From Bactericera cockerelli (taxonomy: Eukaryota > Arthropoda > Insecta > Hemiptera > Triozidae): a DNA stretch of 64,000 bases. The position numbers were made by a program, and so were the translations under genes. Shown piece after piece: positions 1 through 14,542 of this stretch (position 1 is its first letter; each line of letters opens with the position of its first letter). The notes beneath the pieces are model-generated. The model saw nothing but the letters and a program-made list of their open reading frames with translations. It ran no database searches and was not told the DNA's origin. The stretch is from positions 37,584,369 through 37,648,368 of the forward strand of contig CM044959.1 of the NCBI GenBank assembly GCA_024516035.1, in the 5' to 3' direction.

Positions 1-165
1 CAATTGTTTGTAAGGGATACCTTCCGGTGCGCTCGTGTTGACCCAGCACCTAATTGGGAAGTATTGTGTCACTTCTCGCCCATCAGAGAGGAGACATACT
101 AAGGGATGGGTAGGCTACAACACAGACCTCAAGCGTCTACAGTAGCTCCTGTTTCATGGCAACGA
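1..165. repeat. Repeat family F, copy at the window edge
   Basis: GTAAGGGATACCTTCCGGTG CGCTCGT ... GGTAGGCTACAACACAGACC matches 18007-18170 (GTAAGGGATACCTTCTGGTG). Confidence 0.7.
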
Positions 166-225
166 AATAAACACGGCTGTGAAACACTCATCTTAAAAAG
201 AAAAAAATAATAATAATAATAATAC

Positions 226-3200
226 CTTGCTGAGTTGCTGTTCCGTGGGCTCGGGCTGTCTGGGCTTCGCCTCCATGTCTGCTCTGATGAATATGTCCTG
301 TCCCTCCTCCAGCTCATCCTCCTCACTGGAGGAGGAGGAGGGGGGGTCATTGATCCACTCGTCCAGGTTCAGGCTGAAAGAGTTAAGACGAAGACACAAT
401 TGTACTGGGTGACTATGTGGTATATTTATTATTATTATTATTAAACAAGTTGGATCAAGTTTTATTTACAATAAGGTAGGTACATAGAATATTTACATAG
501 AAATTGAAATAAAACAAAACTTGATCAAGGGCAGTGCTAATGCCAACGGCATTCTCTTCCACACCACCCTTGATTAAAAGAATAAAATAAAGATAAATTG
601 AAAAGATAATAAATATTTAAAAAAAATACAGGTAATTCAAAAATAAGACAGTACATGATACTCTCTTGCTGGGGGACCTACGGCACAATCTTTGTGAGTA
701 GTAAGAACAAAATACAATAACACAAATAATTGGCGCCTTAATAGGATTGGCGTTAGGAAGGGCATCCAGTCGTAAAATGTGAAAATAGGACTGCCGGAGA
801 GAAACCCAACCTCAATCCGGAGGAAGAGGTTGAACAATGCCGACCCCAAGTGAAAGAACAGAAAAGTACATACACAATTACAAGATACTTGTTAACAATA
901 GTAGAAAGTAAAGGAATAGAAATGGGAGAAATACAATTTATACACGTATTTCACAAAAAATATTTTTTCTTCTTCTTTTTTTTTACTATTAATTATTTAT
1001 TCAGAAGAATAACCGGAGCAAAAACTGTATAGTTGATTCTACATGAGACAGCGCAGAACACAAATTGCATACTAGTGTTTTACAGTTGAAACCGTGAGAA
1101 CTCATGTGTATAACTTTTTTCTCATATTGCAGACATTGAATGTTATAAATCTAATGTATAAATTTACTCCAGTCTAGAAAAAAGAAAATAATAAAAATGT
1201 AACATTAGAGAAGTTTTGACAACCCAGGTTCTGCACAGTTCTTCAATAAACTATTGATTGTTTCTCTCTACATAAAACTAAATAGAATTGGTTTATGAAT
1301 AATAATACTTGCTAGAATTTTTCCCCCACCTTACTCAAGGCAGCACTTGAATTTCCACCACCTTACTCAAGGCAGCACTTGAATTTCCCCCATCTTACTC
1401 AAGGCAACACTTGAATTTGTTCCCCCAACTTACTCAAGGTAGCACTTGAATTTACCCCATCTTACTGAAGGCAGCACTTGAATTTGTTCCCCCACCTTAC
1501 TCTAGGCAGCACTTGAATTTCCCCCACCTTACTCTAGGCAGCACTTGAATTTCCCCCACCTTACTCTAGGCAGCACTTGAATTTCCCCCACATTACTCAG
1601 ACAGCAATTGAATTTTCCCCACCTTACTCAAGGCAGCACTTGAATTTCCCCCACCTTACTCAAGGTAGCACTTAAATTTCCCCCATCTTACTCAAGGCAG
1701 CACTTGAATTTGTTCCCCCAACTTACCCCTCAGGCACCTGCACTTTCCTCTGTGCCTTGGGCGCCACAGGATTCAGCTCCCCCTGGAAGAGCGCCCCTAG
1801 CTCCTTGGCCAGCTCGCTCGGGGTGGACTTCAGCTGGGCCAGGTCCTCCCTCACCAGCCTGACCAGGGCCAGAGTGGAGCTGGCACGCTCCTGCACCTCC
1901 AGATCCGAGGACGACACGAGATCGGGCAGTTTCGAGATGAGCAGATCGCACGCCTGGAACAAAGTTGTAGAAACGAATACATCATTGTAATATATTTGCC
2001 TTTGTTTGTTAGAAATTGTGACAAAATCATGGACAAATAAGTAATGAAGAATTCGTAATGCCTCAAACCTGTCCTGTAAAATCGGCCATCTTGGTTAGTT
2101 GTAAGAGGAAATTACAACAATAACAAATTATTTTTTCTTCTTACATACTTTTGAAGGTAATAACGGTGGCCATATTGGATAGTTTGTTATGGGACAGAAT
2201 TATTACACATGAGATATACATTATTATGACGTCTCAATCACTTATTTTTCCATGAATAAAATGGATTTGGAACAAAAATGAATGCCGTAAATTCACAACA
2301 CGACCGCGTTACAATGGGACTTTTTATTATTATTTCTAAAGAGTCCACACTTGTTCAACAAATTTCTATAAAATACGAAAAACTTAGAGAAAGTCAATGG
2401 GTCCTTGATTAAATGGAACAGTATTATCTACGTGCGCCCGCTTTCACAGCTGTTAGCCAAATTTCTACTCAAGTCATACCTGGATATCGAAATTTTCAGT
2501 TCAGCCACATTTAGACCAGGGACGAAACACTCCCTGATTAATTCCATGAGAAAGATACAAACTAACAAATTAGTCCTCAAACAAATTTTTAATTTATAAA
2601 TAATCGTCATTTTATAAATTGATACCAACTTTCGACCGTCATTTTATGGACTCTCTTCAGACATTGTTCATCTTTGGCTTCAGTTTACATTCAAACAATT
2701 TTCTCTGACGTTGTAGATAATCAAAGAAGTAACACTTGGATGCAAGATAGTTCCGAGGAATTGCTGAAATATTATTCCAAAAATAATACTTCAATAGAGC
2801 GTTATTGGAAACAGAATCGTCCACTCGATGGCAAAACACTTCAAGAGAAATAAGAAGAACAAACGAAACAAAGGCAAACCAAAAGATCTGAGACACAAAA
2901 TGAAGAGGACACAAAGTGGAACACTGAAGAGTAAGCCGACTGGAAGACGAGATTCTCTTGAAGGAAATACGGATGCCTCTGAGGAGGTAGAACCAAGAGA
3001 CGCCATCAACACAAGAGACCCTGCTGAGGAACATGAGGACTATGGGAACAGTGATGAAGGTAACGGCTTTTCCTGTTTTTAAGTTTTAAATTAAAGATTA
3101 CAGGAAATTCAAATTTATCAGGTTAAAACTAGTGTAAAAGATAACACCGATTTGTACAGCAAAAATAGCTGTGAGGTGATATTTTTTATGAATGAATCAC

Positions 3201-6200
3201 CTACCTCTCTTAAAAAAAATGTTTAACAACATACACAAAAAAAATTCTGATTTATTTACGCACAAGCACATTAGGCCGACATATATGTTATCAGAAGTCT
3301 ACTGTACTTATTCAAAGAATGCCGGATTAATGCGAGTCTACTGTAATTGACAATAAAGTTTACGAGGGCCAAACTTATTGGTCAAAAACGCACTATTTTC
3401 AAATTGATTGTGCTTTTTTCACAATAATAACGTTATCGTTTCGTATTACATGACATAGGAAAAGTTCTACGTGAGGTGAATGGAACATTGGATCTGACTT
3501 GCACTAGAGAGAGAATAAGAAGCAGAAGTAGAAGAAATAGAACATTGGATTCGATCCGAAGTAGAGCAAGAATGAGGACCCGAAGCAGACGAAATAGAAA
3601 TGGCAGATCAAAGATGGACGTTGGAGAAGATGGCAAAAACGCTGAAACTTTGGAGAGAACTGTAGATGGTAGGTTCCTTTACCAATCAGGTAACCAAGTT
3701 TGGAGGGAAATTTTACGTGGTACTAATCTCATTACTATTGTTGTTATTGCTAGACGTTCTAAAACATAGAAGGTCATTTAAGATGGAGTTTTTAAATTTC
3801 ACTCGCTAGAATTTCACAAACCACTTTTACTTCATCAGCCTCGGTGGGGGGCAGGAAATATTTTTCTGCTATCCAATGCTGAACGTTGAAAATCATCATT
3901 ACTATGTGCCAATTGAAATATGATGCGGTTGAGATGTAGTTTTTTAAACCATTGGTTCAGAATTTGTGTAGATCTTTTTATCTTGTTCTTTTGCAGGTGT
4001 CCTGCCGACCTCAGATCGATAAGACGGTGGACTCGCAACCTGAAGGTCGGTGGCTCGAGTAATTGTGATTAACACAAATATGATAACTTTTGCAGGTGAC
4101 CTGCTGACATCCATCGAATATATTGATCCAACCCACAATCAGCTTCATTTACTCGGATATCGTGAGCTTCAATCTGAACCACTGAAAAATCCTGTGCACG
4201 AAACCAAACAACTTGGAGATCTCAAAGCTCAATTGCTCAAAAATGACAAGCTTGAAAATGAACTGCAATCTCAAAAACTCAGCATTTTTAAACTCAAATA
4301 TGGGGATCATAAAGTTGGTGATTTTAAATCTGAACAAATCAAAGATTTCAAACGGCATGGTGATCTCAAAAACGCAAAACTTCATGATGGTGAACTCAAA
4401 CGTGAGCAACTCAAAGTTTGTGATCTTGAATCTGAACGACCCAAAGTTGAGGATTTCAAATGTAAACAGTCGAGAGGTCGCAAAATCAAATTACAACTCT
4501 TCGAAGATCGTAGAACGAAAAGGTCTCAGAACGTTGACAATAAATTTCAACAACTCAAAGTTGATGATTTTAAAATTGATCAGATCAAAGACGGTGATCT
4601 CAAAACAGTGAAACTCAAAGTTGGTGATCTCAAACATGAGCAACTGAAAGTTGGCGATATTAAATCTAAACGACCCAAAGTTGATGAAATCAAATGTAAA
4701 CAATCGAGAGGTCGCAAAATCAAACTACAATTATTCGAAGATCGCAGATCGAAAAGGTCTCTAGTAAAAGAGAAATTATTCGTCGATCGTGAGTTTGATA
4801 CTCCAGTTATCACAGATAGTGTGATTAGATCCCAAAAACTCACAGATGGTGAAATTAAACACCAAAGCTTTACAGATGGTGGAAGTAATTCAGAACTTAT
4901 CGATGGTGGGATGAAATCCGAAAGACTCACAGATGGTGAAATTAAGTTTCAAATGTTTACACATAGTGACAGTACATCCCAGAGTCTGATAGATGATGGA
5001 ATGAAATCTCAACTGCTCCAGAAGCTATCCACCCTGTTGATAGCTTTCGAAAGCTCCTGGCAAGCCGATTTTCTCCGCGGCTATGTGGGACAAATATCTC
5101 GTCTCGAAGACCGTGTAAAGGCAATGATTCTTTGTCCGCAGGTTGGTTTCTAATTAAGAAGTTATCATACTTGTGTTGATAAAAATTACTGGAATTCACC
5201 TTACTAAATATTTTCCTCACCAGGTTACAAATCCTCACCTTATCAATCGAGCTTTTGAGGTCGGTTGGTTTCTTAATTATTTCTATTAGCGGGACCATAA
5301 CTTTATTCTTCTTTGCTGTCTCTTGCTTACAATTAATACGAAAGCTAACCTTTAACTAATGCTCATTTTCAAAGAGTCCTCGCGGCTCCAGTTTGGAAAT
5401 ACTGCTTTTTAGATTTCGAATCCATTATTCGACCATTTTTACTCAAATCCTTTTAAATTACACAGCTTTATACTTATCCTATAGTTTCTCATTAGTAAGC
5501 ATTGTTTAAAAATCAAACCAAGCACTTAAAGAATTTGATTTTCAAAAATAAAAAAATTAAGTCTTTTCATCATTGAATCTTTCCACAGTTGGAGAAAATG
5601 TACCTCACTCGGTTCAGAGGTGTGCTGCAGTGTCTGAAAGAGAACCCCACCACCCCTCTGACTGCGTTGAGGCTTATCTATGACCGACTAGGTAAGCAGT
5701 GAAACATTGTCTATAAACTAACATACATAAGTGTCATTGATAAAATATATATAAAAAAAAGAACATGAAAAATAAAGGCACTGCCGTAAAACTTATCAGA
5801 TCATGCCTCGCATTGAACTTGGAAAATTTCACTCTCTTAGTTCGTAGCTACACAAAGAGCTAGAGGGATATATGTTCTGAACTTGAAGTTACCTGGTTTA
5901 TCTATTTTTCAGCTACGTTAACTATCAGTGCGAATAAAACCTAGTAATTTCTGCTCTTAATAATTACAATATTAGATACTAGATTTATTGAGATTTTACA
6001 AGCATTAGAGAAGCTTAGACGACAGCTCAGTCGTTATCTACATTATGGTAGGTATATATTATGTATATTAATAATTCCATGTCCGTGAGATAGGCACAGA
6101 CGCTTATGTCACTGTAGTGAAAAGTTTGTATGGATCCCCAGATCCAATGTCTCGGCTCCTTTCATGTCAAATGTACATTAGCTACAGAACAGCACGTACA

Positions 6201-9200
6201 AACAATGAGTACAGTATAATATGTAGGTAAGTCATATACAGTAATGATCAGCAATCTCTGTATTTCACTTTCAGAGAAGGCACTCCACTTGACAGATGAG
6301 CGCTCATTAAATCTAGATCAAGAGCAAGAGAGACATGAAATACTGGCGACCCAATATCTCTATGAGAGAGAGCGAGAGCGATTCCTTCGAATGTTTCCCG
6401 AGCTTGAACCCCAGGTCAAGACCATACAGCAACTTGAACGTGAGTTTCTTAAAAGTCAATTATTTTGATGAAAATACAATAGCTTGGTCGAAGGACTATG
6501 AATAAGGAGTAGACCAGATGCCTACTCCACAGTTTGAAAAGATAATGCAAATTAATTTTTTAAAGAAAGTTTCATCGTAATTGTCTGAGTTTTGTTGGAG
6601 ACTATTTGTAATTTTTCAACCTTACTTATAGCACCGTTATGTTGATGAATGTACTTCCTACCAGACATCAGTGCACCACTAATAAAAATATATAATAGTA
6701 TCTATTAGAAAAACTTTTTCTCTTCTTTCAGTGGAAGCAACACAGTACAAACATTACGACCTTACGAACCAAAGTCTTCCCTACCCGGCACAGCAAAATC
6801 TTTTACCAGGTAAAACTAAATTATTTTGAAGTACCCTACTTTAAATCTTGTGAGTTCAATAATTTATCAATCAATTTATGCTCTCTTTTTGGGGGTTTTC
6901 AAAAAACTTGTTGCTGGAAATATACTTTGGTAATTTATCTGATAAAAAATATGGAGAATCCATAAAAAACGCTCATTTCAGCGATTCTTTTTTTAACATT
7001 TATAATTCCTAAACCTACTATATTTCCCAGGAGTCCGTGATTTCATCCTACAAGCCCAAAAGACACCTCGACCCAAATATTACAATTTATTTGAGCCAAT
7101 CGAAGAGGACATACGTCCAAAATTGGATCAATGTGAACTGAGCAACCAAGAAGATCGAAATTTGAGTGATCTCCTTCAGAAAGGTAATAAAATAAAACTC
7201 CTTGTCCTGATTGAATAGAAACATAAACCAAAAAGCATAGTAAAAAAGTCGGAAAATCATTTATGATCTCGTAAAAATGTACTTTTAAATGCAAACAATG
7301 TGTTTTTAGAATTATTGATTTCAATTCATACACTTTTATTACTTGCACATGAACAGTGCATGTTACTGCATAAATTTAACACGGAAACAAACAGCTTTAT
7401 AAAATGATTATTGCATTGAATAAGTCTATGTTCTTTTTTGTCTAATAACTTATTTGATTTGCTATCTAATCTGAACAGATGATCATAGACAAGACGAATG
7501 TCCCAAAGTCACAGCAAACCCCAGCAGCTACACAAGCTACAAGTGTACGCTACGGAATGACAACAGCAATAGTCCGAACAACAGCAGCAAAGATCTTCTC
7601 AACAATATCTTCAACAGAAAAATATGTCTCCCGAAAGACGCAGTAACCCCCAGCAACACAATCTTTAATCGTATCCAAAGCTTAGATAATTCAAACGGTA
7701 ACAAAACCTGCAATGTCAACCATAACGCAGATAGTGCCGACAGCAACAAAATCTTCAGTAACAGATTTGATATTCTCTCCTATAACTCAGATACAACCAA
7801 CAACAGAATTCATGAACCCATCGGTTGCACAAATAACCCAAATGGCAACAATATTTGCAGTAACAGAAACAATGAGGCTTTTCATATTACAGATACCACC
7901 AGCAAGATCTACAACCCCAACTATAGCAGAAGTATCTTTAGTGACAAGATGTGTGACCCAATCCACATCGAAAATGATTTAACAGACAATGTCCTAAATG
8001 ACAATACTATCTTCAGTAGTAGAATCTACGACCCAATTCAAAGCAGAACCATGCCTGAGAGCAAAAACATTCTTGATGATCTCTTCAACAAAAGCAAGAC
8101 TACCTCATGCTCTGCCAACTATACAAACATTAGCACCAACATTTGCAATGCGCCCAATTACCATACTGAGAGCAAAGAAGAAATGAGCGGTGATGTGATT
8201 CGTTTTTTCCGTCAGTATGAACAACTGTACAGCGCCCGGCGTGAGGCTGTACCAGGTAAGTTGCGCAAATTGGTTAGAATATGGGAATGTAGTTCGAGAC
8301 AAAACACTAAATTAATAGACGTTTGAAGTCACTCAAAAGTCTACTGTATTTTGCAAGTTTCATGTATTTCGTGGGAAATCACAATGAAACTTTATTTAAA
8401 ACATGAAGGGCTTTCAAGTGCCAATGGCAAAAACTATTAGTTCTATTTTTGGATGCAAACAACGCAGGGGTACTTTGTTTAAACATACATAGATTTTGAA
8501 GAAGAAAAAAAACTGATTTTCTTGATACTGTATAGCTGGACCTGAAAATTAAACCTTGGTGATATTACATGTTAAATTCATCACCATGACTGCTTTTTTA
8601 TCATTACAATTTTCAGAACCTTCCCATCCTCCCTGGAACTCTCCTGAGTACACATCTCGCAGTTATCCCAGTCCACATCACCCAACCAGTTTCATGGTGG
8701 ACAGTAAACCGAACACCCCCCGGTTTTATCAACCGATGGACTATGGTATCAAAACACAAGATACAATCACTACACCAATGGATCACATTGATTACGAATA
8801 TCTTGATAACATTAACAAATTTAACGAAAACATTAACAAGTTTTTTTGTAACAAGGAATACATGAATAGTAACAAAGATCTTAGTAACAACGAACAAGAT
8901 GCGAACAGGATTCTTCGCAGTGAAGAGCAAAAAAACAACGAATATTTTAATAAGAACGAACACATAACCAATGTCTTTGAGTGCCACGAAAACGTCAAGA
9001 ACGATTGCTTCAAAAGTCATGGAATTAAAGACTTCACAAGTAGCAACGCATGCATCGAAAACGAAAACTATACTAGCCAAGAACACGAGATGACTGACAA
9101 AAAAAATCATTTACACACAGAAGAGTCAATATGCAGAGGGACTGGTGAGCCCATGTCAGGCAGAAGCAAACACTCGGCTCAGTCCCTGGGGAGCAAGAGA

Positions 9201-12200
9201 AAACTCTCCGCAAGCAGAAGAACGATGTACAAAACATTGACGAGGAAAATATCCAGGGACAAGATACTGCCATACAAGATTCTCACACGAGGTGAGGTTC
9301 TAAAGTTAGGATAGCGAAAATAATGAGAAAAATTGCCAACATGTTGACCAGAAAGTTAATAAATGGTTTCAAATGGTCTGTAAAAACCACACACTTGAAT
9401 CCGGCTGTCAGCTTCTGTACTGTACTAAAGTTGAAGGTGATGCTCAACAAATGGTTTCATTTTTAGTATTAAAGCTGTAATGATTATCTCTTTTTCACTG
9501 AATTTTATTTTCTGAAAAATAAAACAACGTTAGCACAAGTGAAAGTTAGTATACATTATATTGAGTTAATAAGCTCAAGAAAATCATTTTAAAATACAAG
9601 GTGAGAACACATTTACAGAGATTAATTTCGAAAGGTTATTGAGACTTGTCTTTTTCAAACACAACTATAAATTTGCTTTTACAAATTTTAAATCAGATAA
9701 ACTTCTAAAATGTTCACGTTAAAAGTACAATATCTTCTACTTTTCACCTCTTTCTGCAAACATTAACAGGTAAAACGTTGGAGGATTTCATCATTGAATC
9801 TGGTGCTCAAGAAAGTCCCACCCCACCTAAACTCCGACCTGCAAAGTCGGTCCGGTCAATCGGTGAGCGAAAAACAAAACACCGAACCATTGGTTGTTCT
9901 CACCAACGCACAACATCGAGTAGTCTCACCTTTAAGTATGTTTCAACGGTGTCGAGTGAAAGAAAAAGTACCATAGAAAAAAGCGAATCAACCGTTTCAT
10001 CCCCCAAAAGCACTTATTATAATGGTAGCTATGTGTCCAGTGAGAATGCTGCGGGAACGAACAGCGGTTTGAGTGATAGAAATATATCCACTGTAGCGAC
10101 ACATAAGAACGACATTCACAACAATGCTCTGTTGGAATTTCTCAACGACAATAGATTTCCAAAAGACGTTTCTAGAGGTTTTGAAACTATAACAGATCCG
10201 ATGGTTGAGCTTTCTATGGACCAGTACGTCAAAGAAGAAAATAAAGTTTTTCAAAATAAAGAAAACGAGTTTGACAGATTAGTCTCAAAAGAATGGCAAA
10301 CTGGCAGTGGAGATGACCTCACTGATAATAGATATGAATGGAGTAACCAAATTATTTCAAACAACAACCATGCATTGACTCAAATCCAAAAGAGTTCGCA
10401 AAATTTTAATCAAATCATAAACTGTCCAATCGTATCGACTCAAAGCAAAAGTAGACCAAATGATTCATATACGTACAATAGTCATCACGGTGACACTATT
10501 CTAACACAGGCCATTTTGAACAGCGCAATGAGTCCAAGCGGAGCCTATAGTAAATATGCCAGGGACAATCACGCGCACATCCCACAAGAAGAGCGGTCCA
10601 AGAGTCACAGTTTGGACAGTCAACCATGGCTGACTACTTGGAAGTCGAATCTATTTCGAACGACTGGAGGGAAAACTATGGAGGGTGGAAATGATAACCA
10701 AGTTGTCGGAGGTAAGTACCGACGTGGTGAAGAATATAATTCTATTTTAACACTTTACAATTAAAACATTGGTGATTAGGTACAGGGGAAGAAGGAGCAG
10801 GAGGTAGAAAAAAAGTGGCACACAAATCCACCAAACAAATCTCATGAAAGAAAAGGTGAAATTTTCAAATGTTCAAGATTTTTACTTTTTGTGAAATAAC
10901 AGACGTAAAAAAAGACGACGGTACAATTTACCTAATATAGGAGCATTCCGGCTCCCGAACCTTCTTCATTATTAGTAGAAAGGGGACCAATTGTACGCTG
11001 TGAGTCAGTATACAGAAACTAGGCCAATATAATACGCACCCTCTTTGTTCTTACTCTTTGCTCCGCTTAGCTCTTAGTTCTAATAGCATAGGGCCATTAT
11101 TATCTTTTCTGACCCCAAAAAATGGCATCAAATAAATAAACGTTCTCTTTTGTATCCTAGATCCTCCCATGTCAGTCCGACGCACCAAAGAGCCCACATT
11201 CGACTGTTTATCTCGCTTCAAAACCAATCTAGCCCGGCGGATTTCCTTCGGCAACCGTCCTGACTCCTCTCAACCAGAGCTCAACATCCCGCTAGAACCA
11301 CAACCCGAGAATCCTGTAAGTAGACAACTGTTTTCTAAAATAATTTGTTTTATCTGGTCGACCCTAACCACCCAAAGGCTATCTTGCAGTTTCCCCAATG
11401 GCTTATAACGAAAAAGCGTAAGTTCTCACGATGGTTCATCGCACATGAGTGGTTCAGAATGAGCCAACCAAAGTTGGTTGGAGACCATCAGTCTCATCAA
11501 ATGAAGCCATGCTGGCTACAACAACAACCACAATTTGTTCATTTTCCATTTCACGATGAATGCCCGCCATGCCCGGGGTCGAATTGTTCATGCTGACATA
11601 GCGTGCAATCACATTGCTTAACAGAACTCTGTGATAGTTGGACAGTCTTTGCCGCTGTGAGGATGTTCACGGTTAAGACTAGTAGTAATGTCGTTACTAA
11701 GATATTAAGATAAGTTAAAACAAATAAATACAAAGGCCGTCATAATTTGAAAAATAATAATGAAATAAATTTACAGACGCTCGATAAATCTGAACCCAAC
11801 CTACTACACGCTGATCTGACTTCCCCATCAGCCAACCCGCTGCACAGGAGCGACAAAATGAAACTCGCTCTGAACGCTGCCTATGAGTCGCCGCAGGCGA
11901 AACATTGCGACGATTTTCATTTCCCCAGCGTGCGAGAGACGCTCAAACGGTTTCGCATTTACCGCCATTGGGATCGAAGTGAGGTGAAAACGGATCGGCA
12001 GATGACGGTCGAGCAAAATATGCGACGAATGGGACCGTGGCAGGTCTTTAAGTACCACTGGCATAGTGTGTAGAGTGGCACAGAATTTGGTTTGGAAAAA
12101 AACTGAATTAAAGTCTAGAAAGCTATGGAATCATGGTGTAGACAGTTTATGAATTGTAGTGTAGATTGAATTCACCAGACGCAGTAAGTTTTTAGGTAAC

Positions 12201-14504
12201 TTCAAGCGTTTATCCAGAAAAGTTAATAATAAAAAAAAACTGGCTGGGGGACTATAAACAGGGAGTAGATTAGCATTGGCTTGGTTCAGGGAGCCCTTGT
12301 CAATTATTAGCCTCCTTGTATAGACAGTGGTAGAAGTGTTGAGTCATTCCTCCACTGCCTGGCTACCATCGTTCACGATGACGCCACCCTATCATGATAA
12401 TGATGATGATCATGATGATGATGAAAAAAAAACCCAAAAATTGTTGGATTTAGAGTTTTCTGGCTAAACAGTTAAATATATCGACAGGCGCATTAGAGTC
12501 AAACCCAATAAAACTTGAGCTCCCTCGGATTTTTTAAAAAAAGAAGTTATCATATTTGTGTTAATCATAGTCGTGATATCACAATAACTAAAAATCGATT
12601 AACTAATATTTTGCTTAACTTGGGACTTGAACCACCGACCTCCAGGTTACAAGTCCAACGCTTTATCGTCACAGTAACTGTGAGATTAAAGTTTTTTTTT
12701 AAAGTAAGCGGAATATCGAATTCTACAATTCAAAGGTAAACAAAAATTTACTTGATTTTTTACAATATTTTTCAACATACATAAAAAAAATAATAATAAT
12801 AATATCGTCTTATTTATACTGCCTGATTAGGACTATTAAAGTCCCATTATTCCAGCAGTAAGCCCAAGACATATTATTATGTGGTAAAAATCTGGGAGGA
12901 TAACTTGTCATGTCCCGGCTGGGTTTCGAACCCACGACCTCTGGAATTATTATTATTATTAAACATGTTGGATCAAGTTTTATTCACAAATAACATAGAA
13001 TATATACGGGTCATTAAATTAAATAAAGCTTAAATACTCTTTTGAGTTGGCAGCATATTAAAGTGAAACCGGCTTAAGAAGTGAAGTATTGGCTATTGTT
13101 AGTCAAAACACAATCTAGTATTGTTATTCAAAACACAATGTAAATTTCTAGTAGGTGACGATCACTCGTTTTAAAACAAATGAAACTCTTCCCTTGATCT
13201 GAATCTGAATGATGAAGAGCTTTAGTAAAAACTTTGCCTCATTTGAGCTTCCAAGCATAAAATTAAAGGCCAAATTATGAAACAGAATTAATGTTAAGAT
13301 AAGTCAGACACGCCCTCAAATCGGAATTTCCACAAATCACAGCGAACTACCTATAGCCCCAGTTGAGGGACAGTCAGGCTTGTCTTAACTTTAATCCTGT
13401 TTTGAAATTCGGCTCTTACTCAAGTACAAAAGTTAGAGAAACTAGCTAGGTTGCGAAAAGACCTACGGCTCGTTAAACAAGGCATGGCCCCCGTTGACAG
13501 GCCCCCAGCCAGACTACTGGGCCTCGTTATAGAGGGGTCATTTTCATTTATCTTGGGCATATCAAGTCCGCAACCTTTCTCCTTTAATAAATGTGAAAAT
13601 AATAGGGATATATGACTAAAATCTATTTGATCACATAGGAAACAATTTTTTTATAAATTACAATAATAAATTGTCTTTTAAACTAATGTGGAGACTCAAA
13701 ATTGCCAGTTATGTAAGTAACGTTCATGATATTTTAGGTGTCCCTTAGTCTAAGATTTTACTGTGTCTGATAGAAAAAAATGCATTTCTCCCCATTATTT
13801 TCACCAAAATCCAATATAAATGAGAAAAGTACAGTTTATTTAGGATGTGACCATTAGTTTTCATAAAAATAATAATGTTCACCTCATTCTACAGACGTGT
13901 AAAGTTGTGTCCCTACGAAGAAAAAAAATCTCCGTCATGAATGTTACCCCCAAAAAAATGTAAACCATTTTGAAAAACCCTTAGAATGAGAAGCCAGCAG
14001 CTGCCGCCATTTTGCTTCTTACAGATGACATTGTTTTTGTTTTGAAATTTCCTGTCAGTTGGATGTTGGATGCAGTACAGTGAGGGACAATGGTGGGTCT
14101 AATTTTTTTTGACAAGAACGTTACGCGGTTTTTAAAATTAATTGTATTGATTTTTTTTTTTTTTTCAAAACTTTAAATATTTTTATTATATTTTTTTTTT
14201 TATATATACAAAAGTTAAACATTAATCTATCATTCTTCTACTCGTCCCATTCCTGCACCATCTTCACATTCAATCCCTCTGATCCTCCTTCTCGCTCCTC
14301 TCACTCTCATGGATACTGCTCTCACTATCGAAATTTGTATTTTTACTTTGAGCCAACATAGCACATGTGAATAGCTTTTCTTCCATTTTTCACCAAGTTT
14401 TCTTGCTGTGTGTTGAATGAAACTGTTGTATTCAGCACCTAATGCTCCATTGCAAGATACAATCGTGGGTGTAAATGAGGCTCGCAGATCTTCGGCAGCT
14501 TGGT

Positions 14505-14542
<38 letters not shown>

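Noticed and set aside
1315..1727. CRISPR-like array
   Set aside because: The genome is eukaryotic and the units are contiguous tandem repeats without unique spacers.
8613..9110. A 165-residue minus-strand open frame
   Set aside because: Antisense of exon 9 of the unknown gene, whose Asn-rich codons leave the opposite strand open.
11345..11596. Open frame between exons 11 and 12 of the unknown gene
   Set aside because: It is mostly a copy of repeat family D and is bypassed by the in-phase splice from 11315 to 11777.
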